A DNA stretch of 64,000 nt from [Eubacterium] saphenum (GTDB lineage Bacteria > Bacillota > Clostridia > Peptostreptococcales > Anaerovoracaceae), in contig SFHC01000004.1 in NCBI GenBank assembly GCA_004555725.1, positions 1-64,000 on the forward strand, given 5' to 3'. A program made the translations under genes and the position numbers. This document shows, piece after piece, positions 16,763 through 25,482 of this stretch; position 1 is the stretch's first letter, and every line of letters begins with the position of its first letter. The notes under the pieces are model-generated. The model made no database searches and was not told where the DNA came from. It saw only the letters and a program-made list of their open reading frames with translations.

Positions 16763-18160
16763 TCAGTCGAGAAAGGCATGAGCCGCCTCGTAAATGTTCC
16801 GCACGCCTGCAATCCGGCAGGTATCCGGAAGTTTAGAACGGTCAATGCGCTCCGCGCTCCGCGCCGGCAGAATGATCTGCTCGTACCCGAGCCGCGCGGC
16901 CTCCATGACAATCCGGTCCGCGTTCTGGACGGAACGCAGCTCTCCGGTCAGTCCGACTTCTCCGATGGCCACGGCTCTTCTGGACGGGGCCGCGCCGCGG
17001 ATAGTGGAATAGATCGCGAGCGCGATGCCCAGATCCACGGAAGTCCGGTCTGCGCGCAGACCGCCCACGATATTTACATACACGTCCTGATCCGAAAGAT
17101 GAATGCCGAGTTTTTTCTCCAGCACCGCGAGAATCATGGCCAGGCGCTTCTGGTCGACGCCGACGGCGGTACGCCGCGGAAATCCCGCTGCGGTGCGCGA
17201 GGTCAGCGCCTGAACTTCCAGAAACACCGGACGGCTGCCCTCATAAACAGCGGTGATGACGGATCCCTCTTCACAGGCCTCCCGGTTCTCCAGAAACGTC
17301 GCGGAAATATCCTGAATCTCCATCAAGCCGCGCTCTTCCATGCGGAACGCGCCGATCTCACTGGTTGTTCCGAAACGATTTTTGAACGCGCGGAGAATGC
17401 GGACTTCATGGTCGCGTTCTCCGGAAAAATGCAGCACCGTGTCCACGAGATGCTCCACTGTCTTAGGCCCGGCAAGCTCCCCGCTTTTGGTGACATGGGC
17501 AACGATGAAAATCGGCACGTTCCAAGATTTCCCGATTTTCATCAGCATATTTCCGCAGGTCCGCACCTGGGAAACACTTCCCGGCGCAGAATCCAGCGTA
17601 TCGGAATAAATCGTCTGAATGGAATCGATGATCAGGAATTTCGGTTTGCAGGATTCACTGACGGCCATGATATTCTCCATATTGGTCTCCGCCATAACCA
17701 GCAGGGAATCCGGAAGCTCTCTGCAGACGCGGTCGGCGCGCATCTTGATCTGCTCTTCCGATTCTTCTCCGGAAACATACAGAACCGTTCCCTCCCGCGA
17801 CGCAATTTCCGCAGCCGCCTGAATGATCAGCGTCGATTTCCCGATTCCCGGTTCTCCGGAAATCAAGGTCAGTGAACCTGGAACCAGGCCGCCGCCCAGA
17901 ACGCGGTCCAGTTCGCGCATCCCGGTTTTCAGCCGCGCGTATTCCGCCGAACCGACTTTCTTCAGCTTCTGCGGCCTTCCCGCACCCCCGGCCGTCTCTG
18001 AACCAGATGAAACGCGGCGCCTGGAATCCTTCTCGTCTTCTGGAATCACCTTCTCCTCGACCATGGATCCGAACGCGCCGCAGATACAGCGCCCGAGCCA
18101 CTTGGGACTCTCGTATCCACATTCCTGACACACCCATACCGTCTGCGGTTTTTTTGACAT
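16763..18160 (-). CDS. radA: DNA repair protein RadA (Sms)
   Basis: 465 residues: N-terminal C4 zinc finger (CQECGYESPKWLGRC then CGAFGS), RecA-like ATPase with Walker A GEPGIGKST, the RadA-specific KNRFG motif in AFKNRFGTTSEIGAF, and a C-terminal Lon-protease-like domain without peptidase activity. It promotes branch migration during recombination. The start MSKKPQTVWVCQ at 18160 follows a GGAGAGGGG site. In many Bacillota radA neighbours the YacL-type gene; here they are separated by the two-component system and pyrG. Confidence 0.96.
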   Translation of the reverse strand: MSKKPQTVWVCQECGYESPKWLGRCICGAFGSMVEEKVIPEDEKDSRRRVSSGSETAGGAGRPQKLKKVGSAEYARLKTGMRELDRVLGGGLVPGSLTLISGEPGIGKSTLIIQAAAEIASREGTVLYVSGEESEEQIKMRADRVCRELPDSLLVMAETNMENIMAVSESCKPKFLIIDSIQTIYSDTLDSAPGSVSQVRTCGNMLMKIGKSWNVPIFIVAHVTKSGELAGPKTVEHLVDTVLHFSGERDHEVRILRAFKNRFGTTSEIGAFRMEERGLMEIQDISATFLENREACEEGSVITAVYEGSRPVFLEVQALTSRTAAGFPRRTAVGVDQKRLAMILAVLEKKLGIHLSDQDVYVNIVGGLRADRTSVDLGIALAIYSTIRGAAPSRRAVAIGEVGLTGELRSVQNADRIVMEAARLGYEQIILPARSAERIDRSKLPDTCRIAGVRNIYEAAHAFLD

Positions 18161-18249
18161 CTTGTTTTCCCCTCTCCGTATAATATCTGTCTCTATTATA
18201 CACATTTACACGAGTCGAATCTTCCAACATTTTTCGACCTGTTTCAACG

Positions 18250-18310
18250 AAGAAAAACATCAGGGCCGCTGCACCAGAAAGAAATGATCTTTCCTGATGA
18301 CAGCAGCCCT
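18250..18310 (-). terminator. Terminator of the EF-G-like gene
   Basis: AGGGCCGCTG (18262-18271) and CAGCAGCCCT (18301-18310) form a 10-bp stem with one G-T type mismatch. On the minus strand it is followed by GATGTTTTTCTT. It lies downstream of the EF-G-like gene and upstream of radA. Confidence 0.75.
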
Positions 18311-18450
18311 GTGCTAATGAATATTAACATCACTCCAGCGCATTCACAACGGATGCGCTGCAGTCACACACTCATCCTGATGCTGCGGCAAGCAGCCTTT
18401 CCCGTCTGTCCCGCGGTGTGTTTCGGATATACGGGTTCTCTCTTGCGTCT

Positions 18451-20421
18451 CTATTTTGCCGCTTTCTTCTCCTCAGCCTCATGATCCGCAATGATCTTTT
18501 CTGCGAGGTTCTTTGGAACTTCAAAGTACTTGTCGAACTTCATGGTGAAGCGGCCTCTGCCCTTGGTCATGGAGCGGAGTGCGAGCGCGTAGTCGAACAG
18601 TTCCGCCTGCGGCGCTGCAGCGACAAGCATCTGACTGCCGTCTGCCTGCGGCTCCATACCCATGATCCGGCCTCTTCTCTTGGTCATGTCGCCCATGACG
18701 GCTCCGGTATCTTCATTCGGAACGTAGATATTCAGAGACATGATCGGCTCGAGCAGAACCGGATCGGCCTCTTTGATGCCCTTCTTGAAAGCCAGGGAAG
18801 CGGCAATCTTGAAGGATACTTCATTGGAATCTACCGGGTGGTAGGATCCGTCATACAGAACGGCCTTGACGCCCTGCACCTTGCAGCCTGCGAGCGGTCC
18901 CTTATCCATGCATTCCCGCAGTCCTTTTTCTACTGCCGGGATAAAGTTCTTAGGAATCGCGCCTCCGAAAATCTCCTCGGAGAACTCAAAGTCTTCCTTG
19001 GACGGCGAGAAGCGGATGAATACATCACCATACTGACCAGCTCCTCCAGACTGTTTCTTATGTTTTCCTTCCACATCGGAATTGCCCTTGATTGTTTCTC
19101 TGTATGCAATCTTCTGCGGTACGATATTTACGTCTACGCCAAAACGGTCTTTCAGCTTGGCCAGGATGACGTTCAGCTGAATGTCTCCCTGTCCGCCGAG
19201 AAGCGTCTGGTGCGTCTCTACATTTCTCTCTACAACAAAGGAAGGATCCTCGAGCATCAGCCGTTTCAGGCTTGTGCCCATCTTTTCCTCATCATTCTTA
19301 TCTTTTGCCTCGATGGCAATATAATAGCACGGCTCTGGGAAATCCAGCGGCTGGTAAACGACATCCACGCCCTTGGCGCAGAGGGTGTCTCCGCTTTCTA
19401 CGTTCGGCAGCTTGGCAACGGCTACAATATCACCGGCTTCCGCGTAGTTCAGCTCTGTCTGTGATTTTCCTCTGAGGAAGAACAATTTTCCGATTTTCTC
19501 GCTCTTTGCAAGGCGCGGCACATAGACTTCATCTCCGCTGTTCAGCTTTCCGGTGATCACTTTCATGATGGAGATCTTTCCAACAAACGGGTCGATGATT
19601 GTCTTGAATACGAACGCGGACATCTTGGCGTCGGTAACCGGCTCCTGCTCTACGAGTTCGCTCTTGCTGTTAAATGCCTGGTACGATCCGTGCATCAGAG
19701 GCGTCGGCACATAGGTGACGATCAGATCCAGCAGTCCCTCGATTCCTTCATTGATCTTGAATGCGGAGGAGCAGACCGGTACGATTTCGCCGGCAGAAAT
19801 GCCTTCCAGAAGACCGCGGCGGATCTCTTCATCCGTAAAGTCTTCACCCTCAAAATATTTCTCCATCAGTTCATCGTCGGAACTTGCGATGGCTTCTTTC
19901 AGATCGTCGTCGATTTCCGCGGACAGCGGCCAGCTCAGCGGAATCAGCTTGCTTCCAAACGCTTCTTTCAGTTCATCAAACGTCTTATAGAAGTCGAACT
20001 CGTCCTTATCTCTCTTATTAATGACGATGAAACGCGGAGTATGATAACGCTCGCAGTTATTCCATGCCTGCTGTGTTCCCACCTGCACGCCTGCGCCGGC
20101 ATCAACCAGAATCAGAGCCGCGTCCGCCGCACGCAGAGCCGCGTTTACTTCACCGACAAAGTCCGGATATCCCGGCGTATCGATGAAATTGATCTTGTTT
20201 TCTTTCCATTCTACCGGAACAACCGTCGTGTTGATGGAATATCCGCGCTCAATTTCCATCTTATCATAGTCAGAAACCGTGTTTCCGGCTTCAATGCTTC
20301 CTAATTTCTTGGTAACGCCTGAAGCATGCAGTGCGGATTCCAGAAATGTGGTCTTACCGCAGCCTCCATGTCCAAGCAGAGCGACATTACGGATGTTTTC
20401 ACTCGTGTAGCCTTTCATCAT
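18451..20421 (-). CDS. Elongation factor G-like GTPase (FusA2 type)
   Basis: 656 residues from the chosen start, shorter than canonical EF-G (about 690). GTPase domain: P-loop GHGGCGKTT, switch region RGYSINTT, IDTPGYPDFVGE, and NKRD in place of NKMD. Then translation-factor beta barrel (AFVFKTIIDPFVGKISIMKV), domains III-V with GGQGDIQLNVILAKL and GMEPQADGSQMLVAAAP. The second EF-G of Clostridia and mycobacteria has this form; its role in translation is not settled. The start at 20421 follows GAGGAGG by 9 nt. A Lys/Glu-rich C-terminus ends it. Confidence 0.9.
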   Translation of the reverse strand: MMKGYTSENIRNVALLGHGGCGKTTFLESALHASGVTKKLGSIEAGNTVSDYDKMEIERGYSINTTVVPVEWKENKINFIDTPGYPDFVGEVNAALRAADAALILVDAGAGVQVGTQQAWNNCERYHTPRFIVINKRDKDEFDFYKTFDELKEAFGSKLIPLSWPLSAEIDDDLKEAIASSDDELMEKYFEGEDFTDEEIRRGLLEGISAGEIVPVCSSAFKINEGIEGLLDLIVTYVPTPLMHGSYQAFNSKSELVEQEPVTDAKMSAFVFKTIIDPFVGKISIMKVITGKLNSGDEVYVPRLAKSEKIGKLFFLRGKSQTELNYAEAGDIVAVAKLPNVESGDTLCAKGVDVVYQPLDFPEPCYYIAIEAKDKNDEEKMGTSLKRLMLEDPSFVVERNVETHQTLLGGQGDIQLNVILAKLKDRFGVDVNIVPQKIAYRETIKGNSDVEGKHKKQSGGAGQYGDVFIRFSPSKEDFEFSEEIFGGAIPKNFIPAVEKGLRECMDKGPLAGCKVQGVKAVLYDGSYHPVDSNEVSFKIAASLAFKKGIKEADPVLLEPIMSLNIYVPNEDTGAVMGDMTKRRGRIMGMEPQADGSQMLVAAAPQAELFDYALALRSMTKGRGRFTMKFDKYFEVPKNLAEKIIADHEAEEKKAAK

Positions 20422-20609
20422 AACAAACTTCCTCCTCATTTTCAGCCGTCCGGCCCTCTTCGCCATCCGGCAGTATTTATTTTATTGATACGCCTGTCAC
20501 GCGCTATACTGATTCGGCACTGTCTTCTGTGTTTTTAAATGATTCTGTCAATTTATTTGCCGCAACGCATCTCGCACATGCCAGAACGTCAAAATTCTGT
20601 CACACCCCT

Positions 20610-20638
20610 ATTATATACGCCTCGAACCTTTTTATCTA
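20610..20638 (-). promoter_or_regulatory. Predicted promoter of the EF-G-like gene
   Basis: TATAAT on the minus strand with TAGATA 17 bases upstream. The predicted transcript has a leader of about 180 nt before the start codon. The rest of the 20422-20886 gap holds only this promoter and the asnS terminator. Confidence 0.45.
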
Positions 20639-20713
20639 CCTTTTTCAAATTTTCGTTAAATATTTTTCTATTTTCTCACATTGAACTTAGACAAAACACC
20701 CCCGGAAAGGAAT

Positions 20714-20755
20714 AAAAAAGAGCCGCGCCTGCGATTTCTCGCCCTCTGCGCGGCC
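20714..20755 (-). terminator. Terminator of asnS
   Basis: GCCGCGC (20722-20728) and GCGCGGC (20748-20754) form the stem. On the minus strand it is followed by TCTTTTTTATT. It lies about 130 nt after the asnS stop. Confidence 0.88.
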
Positions 20756-20886
20756 CCAAACATCAATCCATCCGTGACTTTATATCAACCCCATGCGGCG
20801 GCGCCGCCGGAATAAAGCCCGTTCCTCTCCGTTTATGACGGGTATCTGATTTTCTTTTCTGTTATGCCCTCCGGCACCTGTCAGCG

Positions 20887-22287
20887 TTAAAATTCCGCGT
20901 GTTTCGGCGTTCTCGGGAACGGCAGCACGTCGCGGATATTGCCCATGCCGGTTGCATACATGACCATACGCTCGAATCCGAGTCCATATCCGGAATGTAC
21001 CGCGGAACCGTATTTTCTGAGATCCATGTACCACCAGTAGCTGCTCATGTCCATGCCGAGCTCATCAATTCTCTTCTGGAGAATGTCAAAGCGCTCTTCT
21101 CTCTGGCTTCCGCCGATAATTTCACCGATTCCCGGAACCAGCATATCAAACGCAGCTACCGTCTTGCCATCTTCATTTTGACGCATGTAGAATGCCTTGA
21201 TATCCTTAGGATAGTTCGTGACAAAAACCGGCTTCTTGAAGATGTGTTCGGTCAGGTAGCGTTCATGCTCCGTCTGGAGATCAATGCCCCATTCCACCGG
21301 ATAATCGAACTTCTCTCCGGATTCCTGCAGCAGTTTAACGGCATCGGTATAAGTGACGCGCTCAAACGGCGACTCGATGACGTGATGCAGACGGTCCAGG
21401 AGGCCCTTATCGATGAACTTATTGAAAAATGCCATTTCTTCCGGCGCGTTGTCGATGACATACTGAAGGATATATTTTACCATTGCTTCAGCAGTATCCA
21501 TCGCGTCGTTAATGTCGGCGAACGCCATCTCCGGCTCAATCATCCAGAACTCGGACGCGTGGCGCGTCGTATTGGAATCTTCAGCGCGGAAAGTCGGCCC
21601 GAAGGTGTAGACATTGCGGAATGCCATGGCAAAGATCTCCGCCTCCAGCTGTCCGCTTACTGTAAGATTGGTTTCTTTTCCGAAGAAATCCTGGCTGTAG
21701 TCAATCTTTCCGTCCTCTGTGCGCGGCGGATTATCGAGATCCAGCGTAGTCAGCTGGAACATCTCGCCTGCGCCTTCTGCATCGCTTCCCGTGATGATTG
21801 GAGTGTGCACATAGACAAAATCTCTCTCCTGGAAGAACTGATGAATGGCATATGCCAGCAGAGAACGTACGCGGAATACGGCCGCAAACGTGTTGCTTCT
21901 CGGACGCAGGTGCGCGATTTCTCTTAAGAACTCCATTGTATGGCGCTTATTCTGCAGCGGGTAATCCGGATCAGAAACAGCCTCAACCACAACTTCGCTC
22001 GCGTGGATTTCAAACGGCTGCTTGGCGTCCGGCGTAACGACGAGCGTTCCTCTTACTCGGATGACGCTGGACAGGGAAAGGTTGGAGACTTCTTTAAAAT
22101 TGTCCAGTTTCTCTGCTTCCAGAACGATCTGCACCGGAGTGAAAAAGCTTCCGTCGTTCAGCGCGATGAACGCGAACTTATTGGAGCCGCGGCACTGGCG
22201 AACCCATCCGCGGACTGTGATTTCCTTATCTGCATAAGCGTCCGTATCCTTATATAGATCACGGAGCTGAATATCTTTAATTTCCAT
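20887..22287 (-). CDS. asnS: Asparaginyl-tRNA synthetase
   Basis: 466 residues. N-terminal OB-fold anticodon-binding domain ([20 protein letters not shown]), then a class IIb catalytic domain with motif 2 [20 protein letters not shown] and motif 3 [15 protein letters not shown] followed by [11 protein letters not shown]. The [10 protein letters not shown] pattern is AsnRS-like and distinguishes it from bacterial AspRS. Its presence implies direct charging of tRNA-Asn rather than only the amidotransferase route. GAGG lies upstream of the ATG. No T-box was seen in the short leader. Confidence 0.95.
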   Translation of the reverse strand: MEIKDIQLRDLYKDTDAYADKEITVRGWVRQCRGSNKFAFIALNDGSFFTPVQIVLEAEKLDNFKEVSNLSLSSVIRVRGTLVVTPDAKQPFEIHASEVVVEAVSDPDYPLQNKRHTMEFLREIAHLRPRSNTFAAVFRVRSLLAYAIHQFFQERDFVYVHTPIITGSDAEGAGEMFQLTTLDLDNPPRTEDGKIDYSQDFFGKETNLTVSGQLEAEIFAMAFRNVYTFGPTFRAEDSNTTRHASEFWMIEPEMAFADINDAMDTAEAMVKYILQYVIDNAPEEMAFFNKFIDKGLLDRLHHVIESPFERVTYTDAVKLLQESGEKFDYPVEWGIDLQTEHERYLTEHIFKKPVFVTNYPKDIKAFYMRQNEDGKTVAAFDMLVPGIGEIIGGSQREERFDILQKRIDELGMDMSSYWWYMDLRKYGSAVHSGYGLGFERMVMYATGMGNIRDVLPFPRTPKHAEF

Positions 22288-22425
22288 GAATAACCTCTGT
22301 TCTTATTTAAAATTTACGCATCTGTCATTATATCATAACGAATAACACGCCGCAACATTGATTTTCCAACGACTGCGCGGCATGCTCAGGGCAGCGTCCC
22401 GCTTTCTGTCTGGACGAAACGGCCG

Positions 22426-23664
22426 TTAATCCAGCTTCTCGATGTAGCTGCGCATCTCTTTTTTATATGCTTCTACCCCCGGCTGATTGAACGGATCCAC
22501 ACCGGACAGCATTGCGGATACCGCGCACTGAACCTCAAAATAAAAGATCAGCTCGCCGACGCGCTCCGGATTCAGGTAATCGATCATGATGCGGATCGCC
22601 GGAATTCCCGCCTTGACATGCGCATCATACACGCCCTTTTCAGCGCAGGTATTGATCTGCTGAATGGTTTTTCCCGCAAACGGTTTCATCGCTGTTTCCG
22701 GGATTTCCACATCTTCTGCCGGATGCTCATTCAGGAGGAACGTCTCAAAGAAAGACGGCGTGCCCTGCTGCAGGAACTGACCCATGGAGTGCAGATCTCT
22801 GGAGAAGATCAGCGATGCCGGGAAGAGTCCCTTTCCGTCCTTTCCTTCACTCTCGCCGAACAGCTGCTTCAGCCACTCGCCAAAATATGCCGCATAAGGA
22901 TCAAAGAACTCAAACACTTCAATAGTTTTTCCAGAATCATACATCGCCTGGCGCAGAATTGCGTAATCCAGACCGTCGCCGTCAAACATCTCTTCATGCG
23001 CAAGTTCTGCAGCGCCTTTCAGAAGGCCGTCAATATCGATTCCCGCCGCTGCGATCGGAAGAAGTCCGACCGGAGTCAGAACGGAATATCTGCCGCCGAC
23101 ATTCAGCGGAAGGTCAAAGATCGTACATCCTTCAGCGGTCGCCGCGTCAAACAGGTAATTGGAACGGTGTTCAGTGATGACATACGTTCTTGCCGCTGTT
23201 TCCTCTTCTCCGTATTTTTCCAGCATATACTCTTTGAAAATTCCATACGCGGACAAGGTTTCCGTTGTCGTTCCGGACTTGGAAATCACGCAAATGCTCA
23301 GATCTTTTCCTTCAATTTTCTGCAGGAGTTCCTGAATATAGCGGGCGCTGAAATGGTATCCGGCAAACAGCACTTCTGTCCGGCAGCCTTCCGGCTTCAG
23401 CAGATCAATGACTGCTTTTGCGCCCATAAAGGATCCGCCGACACCCAGAACCAGAAAATAATCACTGGTCTTCCGGATCCGGTCCGCCGCGTCTTTCACT
23501 TTCTGCAGCTCTTCCGGATCCAGGTCGGACGGGCATTTCACCCACCCGGTAAAATCAAGATCCTGCGACCAGATCTTTTTCAGAACCTGATGGGCCTCAT
23601 CTCTTCTTTCTGCGATTTTTTCCTCCGGAATTCCAGAATTCTTTAAATCAATTGTCAGATTCAT
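22426..23664 (-). CDS. pgi: Glucose-6-phosphate isomerase (short form)
   Basis: 412 residues, shorter than the roughly 450 of Bacillus Pgi. Motifs: VLGVGGSFMGAKAVIDLL, the phosphosugar (SIS) loop ISKSGTTTETLSAYGIF, NVGGRYSVLTPVGLLP and QPGVEAYKKEM with the terminal catalytic Lys. It interconverts glucose-6-P and fructose-6-P, placing it functionally next to the adjoining glycogen locus. ATG at 23664 follows GGGGGAAAC; a GTG one codon earlier is also possible. It is divergent from malQ across a 246-bp region with a palindrome (23728-23744). Confidence 0.93.
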   Translation of the reverse strand: MNLTIDLKNSGIPEEKIAERRDEAHQVLKKIWSQDLDFTGWVKCPSDLDPEELQKVKDAADRIRKTSDYFLVLGVGGSFMGAKAVIDLLKPEGCRTEVLFAGYHFSARYIQELLQKIEGKDLSICVISKSGTTTETLSAYGIFKEYMLEKYGEEETAARTYVITEHRSNYLFDAATAEGCTIFDLPLNVGGRYSVLTPVGLLPIAAAGIDIDGLLKGAAELAHEEMFDGDGLDYAILRQAMYDSGKTIEVFEFFDPYAAYFGEWLKQLFGESEGKDGKGLFPASLIFSRDLHSMGQFLQQGTPSFFETFLLNEHPAEDVEIPETAMKPFAGKTIQQINTCAEKGVYDAHVKAGIPAIRIMIDYLNPERVGELIFYFEVQCAVSAMLSGVDPFNQPGVEAYKKEMRSYIEKLD

Positions 23665-23727
23665 CACGTTTCCCCCTTCTGCTCAGTAACGCCAGGATAT
23701 TCTGGGTCATTTTATGACATACAGCAT

Positions 23728-23744
23728 ATGTATGATTCATACAT
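23728..23744. promoter_or_regulatory. Candidate operator between pgi and malQ
   Basis: ATGTATGA-T-TCATACAT: 8-bp perfect arms around one central base, in the divergent intergenic region. A looser GTAC..GTAC repeat follows at once. It could serve a regulator of either gene; no regulator gene is adjacent. Confidence 0.4.
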
Positions 23745-23826
23745 TGTACGCTGTGTACAGTTTTCTGCTGTATTCATAGTATCACAGCCAGGCCCTGTTG
23801 TGTCATAAATCTTGCCCCTGTTTTCT

Positions 23827-23856
23827 TTGTCAAATCCTGCGCAGGCGGTGTAAAAT
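23827..23856 (+). promoter_or_regulatory. Predicted malQ promoter
   Basis: TTGTCA, 18 bases, TAAAAT, with a transcription start predicted about 45 nt before the malQ ATG and its AGGGAGGA site. Confidence 0.6.
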
Positions 23857-23910
23857 ATAAGGAATCGCAGCTGGCGGCAAAAGATACACACAAGGGAGGA
23901 CGGCAAAACT

Positions 23911-25473
23911 ATGAGAGCAAGCGGCATATTATTACCTGTTTTTTCACTGCCATCGGAGGGAAGAATCGGAAATTTCTCGGATGACGCAAAGAGATTTATT
24001 GATTTTCTGGCGGAGTCCGGCCAGAAGTACTGGCAGATTCTCCCGCTGGGGCCGGAAGGAAAGGGAAACTCTCCTTATCAGCCGGTGTCCTGTTTTGCCG
24101 GAAGTCTGTGCTATCTGGACCCGAAACAGCTGTATGAGCAGGGATGGATTACGGAACAGGAATATGTGCAGTATGAGGGACGCCAGAAGCAGACGTATAC
24201 GGCGGATTATGCGGGCGTGCGCGCGGAGCTCACCCCGCTTCTTCACAAAGCGTATTTCCGCTTTAAAAACCAGCCGCCCGAAAAACAGGATGAATTCCAG
24301 AGTTTCTGCAGGGAGCAGGCATTCTGGCTGGATGATTACGCGCTGTTTACAGTGATTGCGGAAGAGTATCCGGAGAAAACGTGGAGGCAGTGGCCGGATC
24401 CGCTGCGTTTCCGTGAGCCTGAGGCGCTTCAGGAACAGACGGATAATAACCGGGAGCAGATTGCCTGCCTGAAATGGATCCAGTATCAGTTTATGAAGCA
24501 GTGGGACGCGGTACGTGATTACGCGCATGAGAAGGGAATCCAGATTATCGGCGACATGCCGATCTACACCTCTATGGAAGGCGCGGACAGCTGGGCTTAT
24601 CCGGAAATATTTCAGTATGATGAAGAATTAAACGCCGCCTCCGTTTCCGGCTGTCCGCCGGACGCGTTTGCCAAGAACGGTCAGCTCTGGGGAAATCCAC
24701 TGTACCGGTGGCACAGCGGACGGAAAGCGGTCTATCACTGGTGGCTGATGCGCATCCGTCATCAGTTCCGTCTGTACGACATCGTCCGTCTCGATCATTT
24801 CCGCGGATTCCAGGCGTATTACGCCATTCCGGCGGATTCTGACTCCGCACTGGACGGCCACTGGGAAAAAGGTCCGGGAATGTCATTTTTTAAGTATCTG
24901 CAGCAGAATCACTGCCCGCAGAATTTCATCGCCGAGGATCTCGGGTTCCTGACAGAAGATGTGCATAAGCTGATTGAAAACACCGGCTTTCCTGGCATGA
25001 AGGTCTTGCAGTTCGCGTTTGATTTTGATTACAAGAACCAGTATCTGCCGGAATATTACACACCGAACTGCGTTGTCTACACCGGTACGCATGACAATGA
25101 CACCACGCGCGGCTGGTATGAAAAACTGGATGTCTGGCAGCGCGGCTTTACCGCCAACTACATCAACGACTGGTTCCGGAAAACTTTCCCTGGAGAAATC
25201 AATCAGAAAAATGCCAACGCTGCGATCCTGAACCACAATATCTCTGCGCACCTGATCCGTACAGCCATGGCAAGCCGCGCCGACACCTGCATCATTCCGC
25301 TGCAGGACTGGCTGAATCTGGATTCAGACGCACGCATAAACACCCCGTCCACCGTCGGCGGGAACTGGGCCTGGCGGCTGGACGGGGATGCGTTTCAGAA
25401 TGCGCGCAATAACGGACTGACAGAAACGATGCGCAGCCTGTGCGAGCGTTATGACAGGCTTCCGGTCCGGTAA
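23911..25473 (+). CDS. malQ: 4-alpha-glucanotransferase (amylomaltase, GH77)
   Basis: 520 residues, the normal length for bacterial MalQ. GH77 hallmarks: substrate loop FAGSLCYLDPKQLYEQ, GDMPIYTSMEGADSWAYPE, catalytic nucleophile Asp in IVRLDHFRGF, acid/base Glu in FIAEDLGFLTEDV, and the third Asp in TGTHDNDTTRGW. It transfers maltodextrin segments and releases glucose, recycling the short limit dextrins left by glycogen phosphorylase. It is convergent with the GH13-phosphoglucomutase ORF, the two stops being only 9 bases apart over a small shared hairpin. Confidence 0.96.
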   Translation: MRASGILLPVFSLPSEGRIGNFSDDAKRFIDFLAESGQKYWQILPLGPEGKGNSPYQPVSCFAGSLCYLDPKQLYEQGWITEQEYVQYEGRQKQTYTADYAGVRAELTPLLHKAYFRFKNQPPEKQDEFQSFCREQAFWLDDYALFTVIAEEYPEKTWRQWPDPLRFREPEALQEQTDNNREQIACLKWIQYQFMKQWDAVRDYAHEKGIQIIGDMPIYTSMEGADSWAYPEIFQYDEELNAASVSGCPPDAFAKNGQLWGNPLYRWHSGRKAVYHWWLMRIRHQFRLYDIVRLDHFRGFQAYYAIPADSDSALDGHWEKGPGMSFFKYLQQNHCPQNFIAEDLGFLTEDVHKLIENTGFPGMKVLQFAFDFDYKNQYLPEYYTPNCVVYTGTHDNDTTRGWYEKLDVWQRGFTANYINDWFRKTFPGEINQKNANAAILNHNISAHLIRTAMASRADTCIIPLQDWLNLDSDARINTPSTVGGNWAWRLDGDAFQNARNNGLTETMRSLCERYDRLPVR

Positions 25474-25482
25474 GATCAGGGA

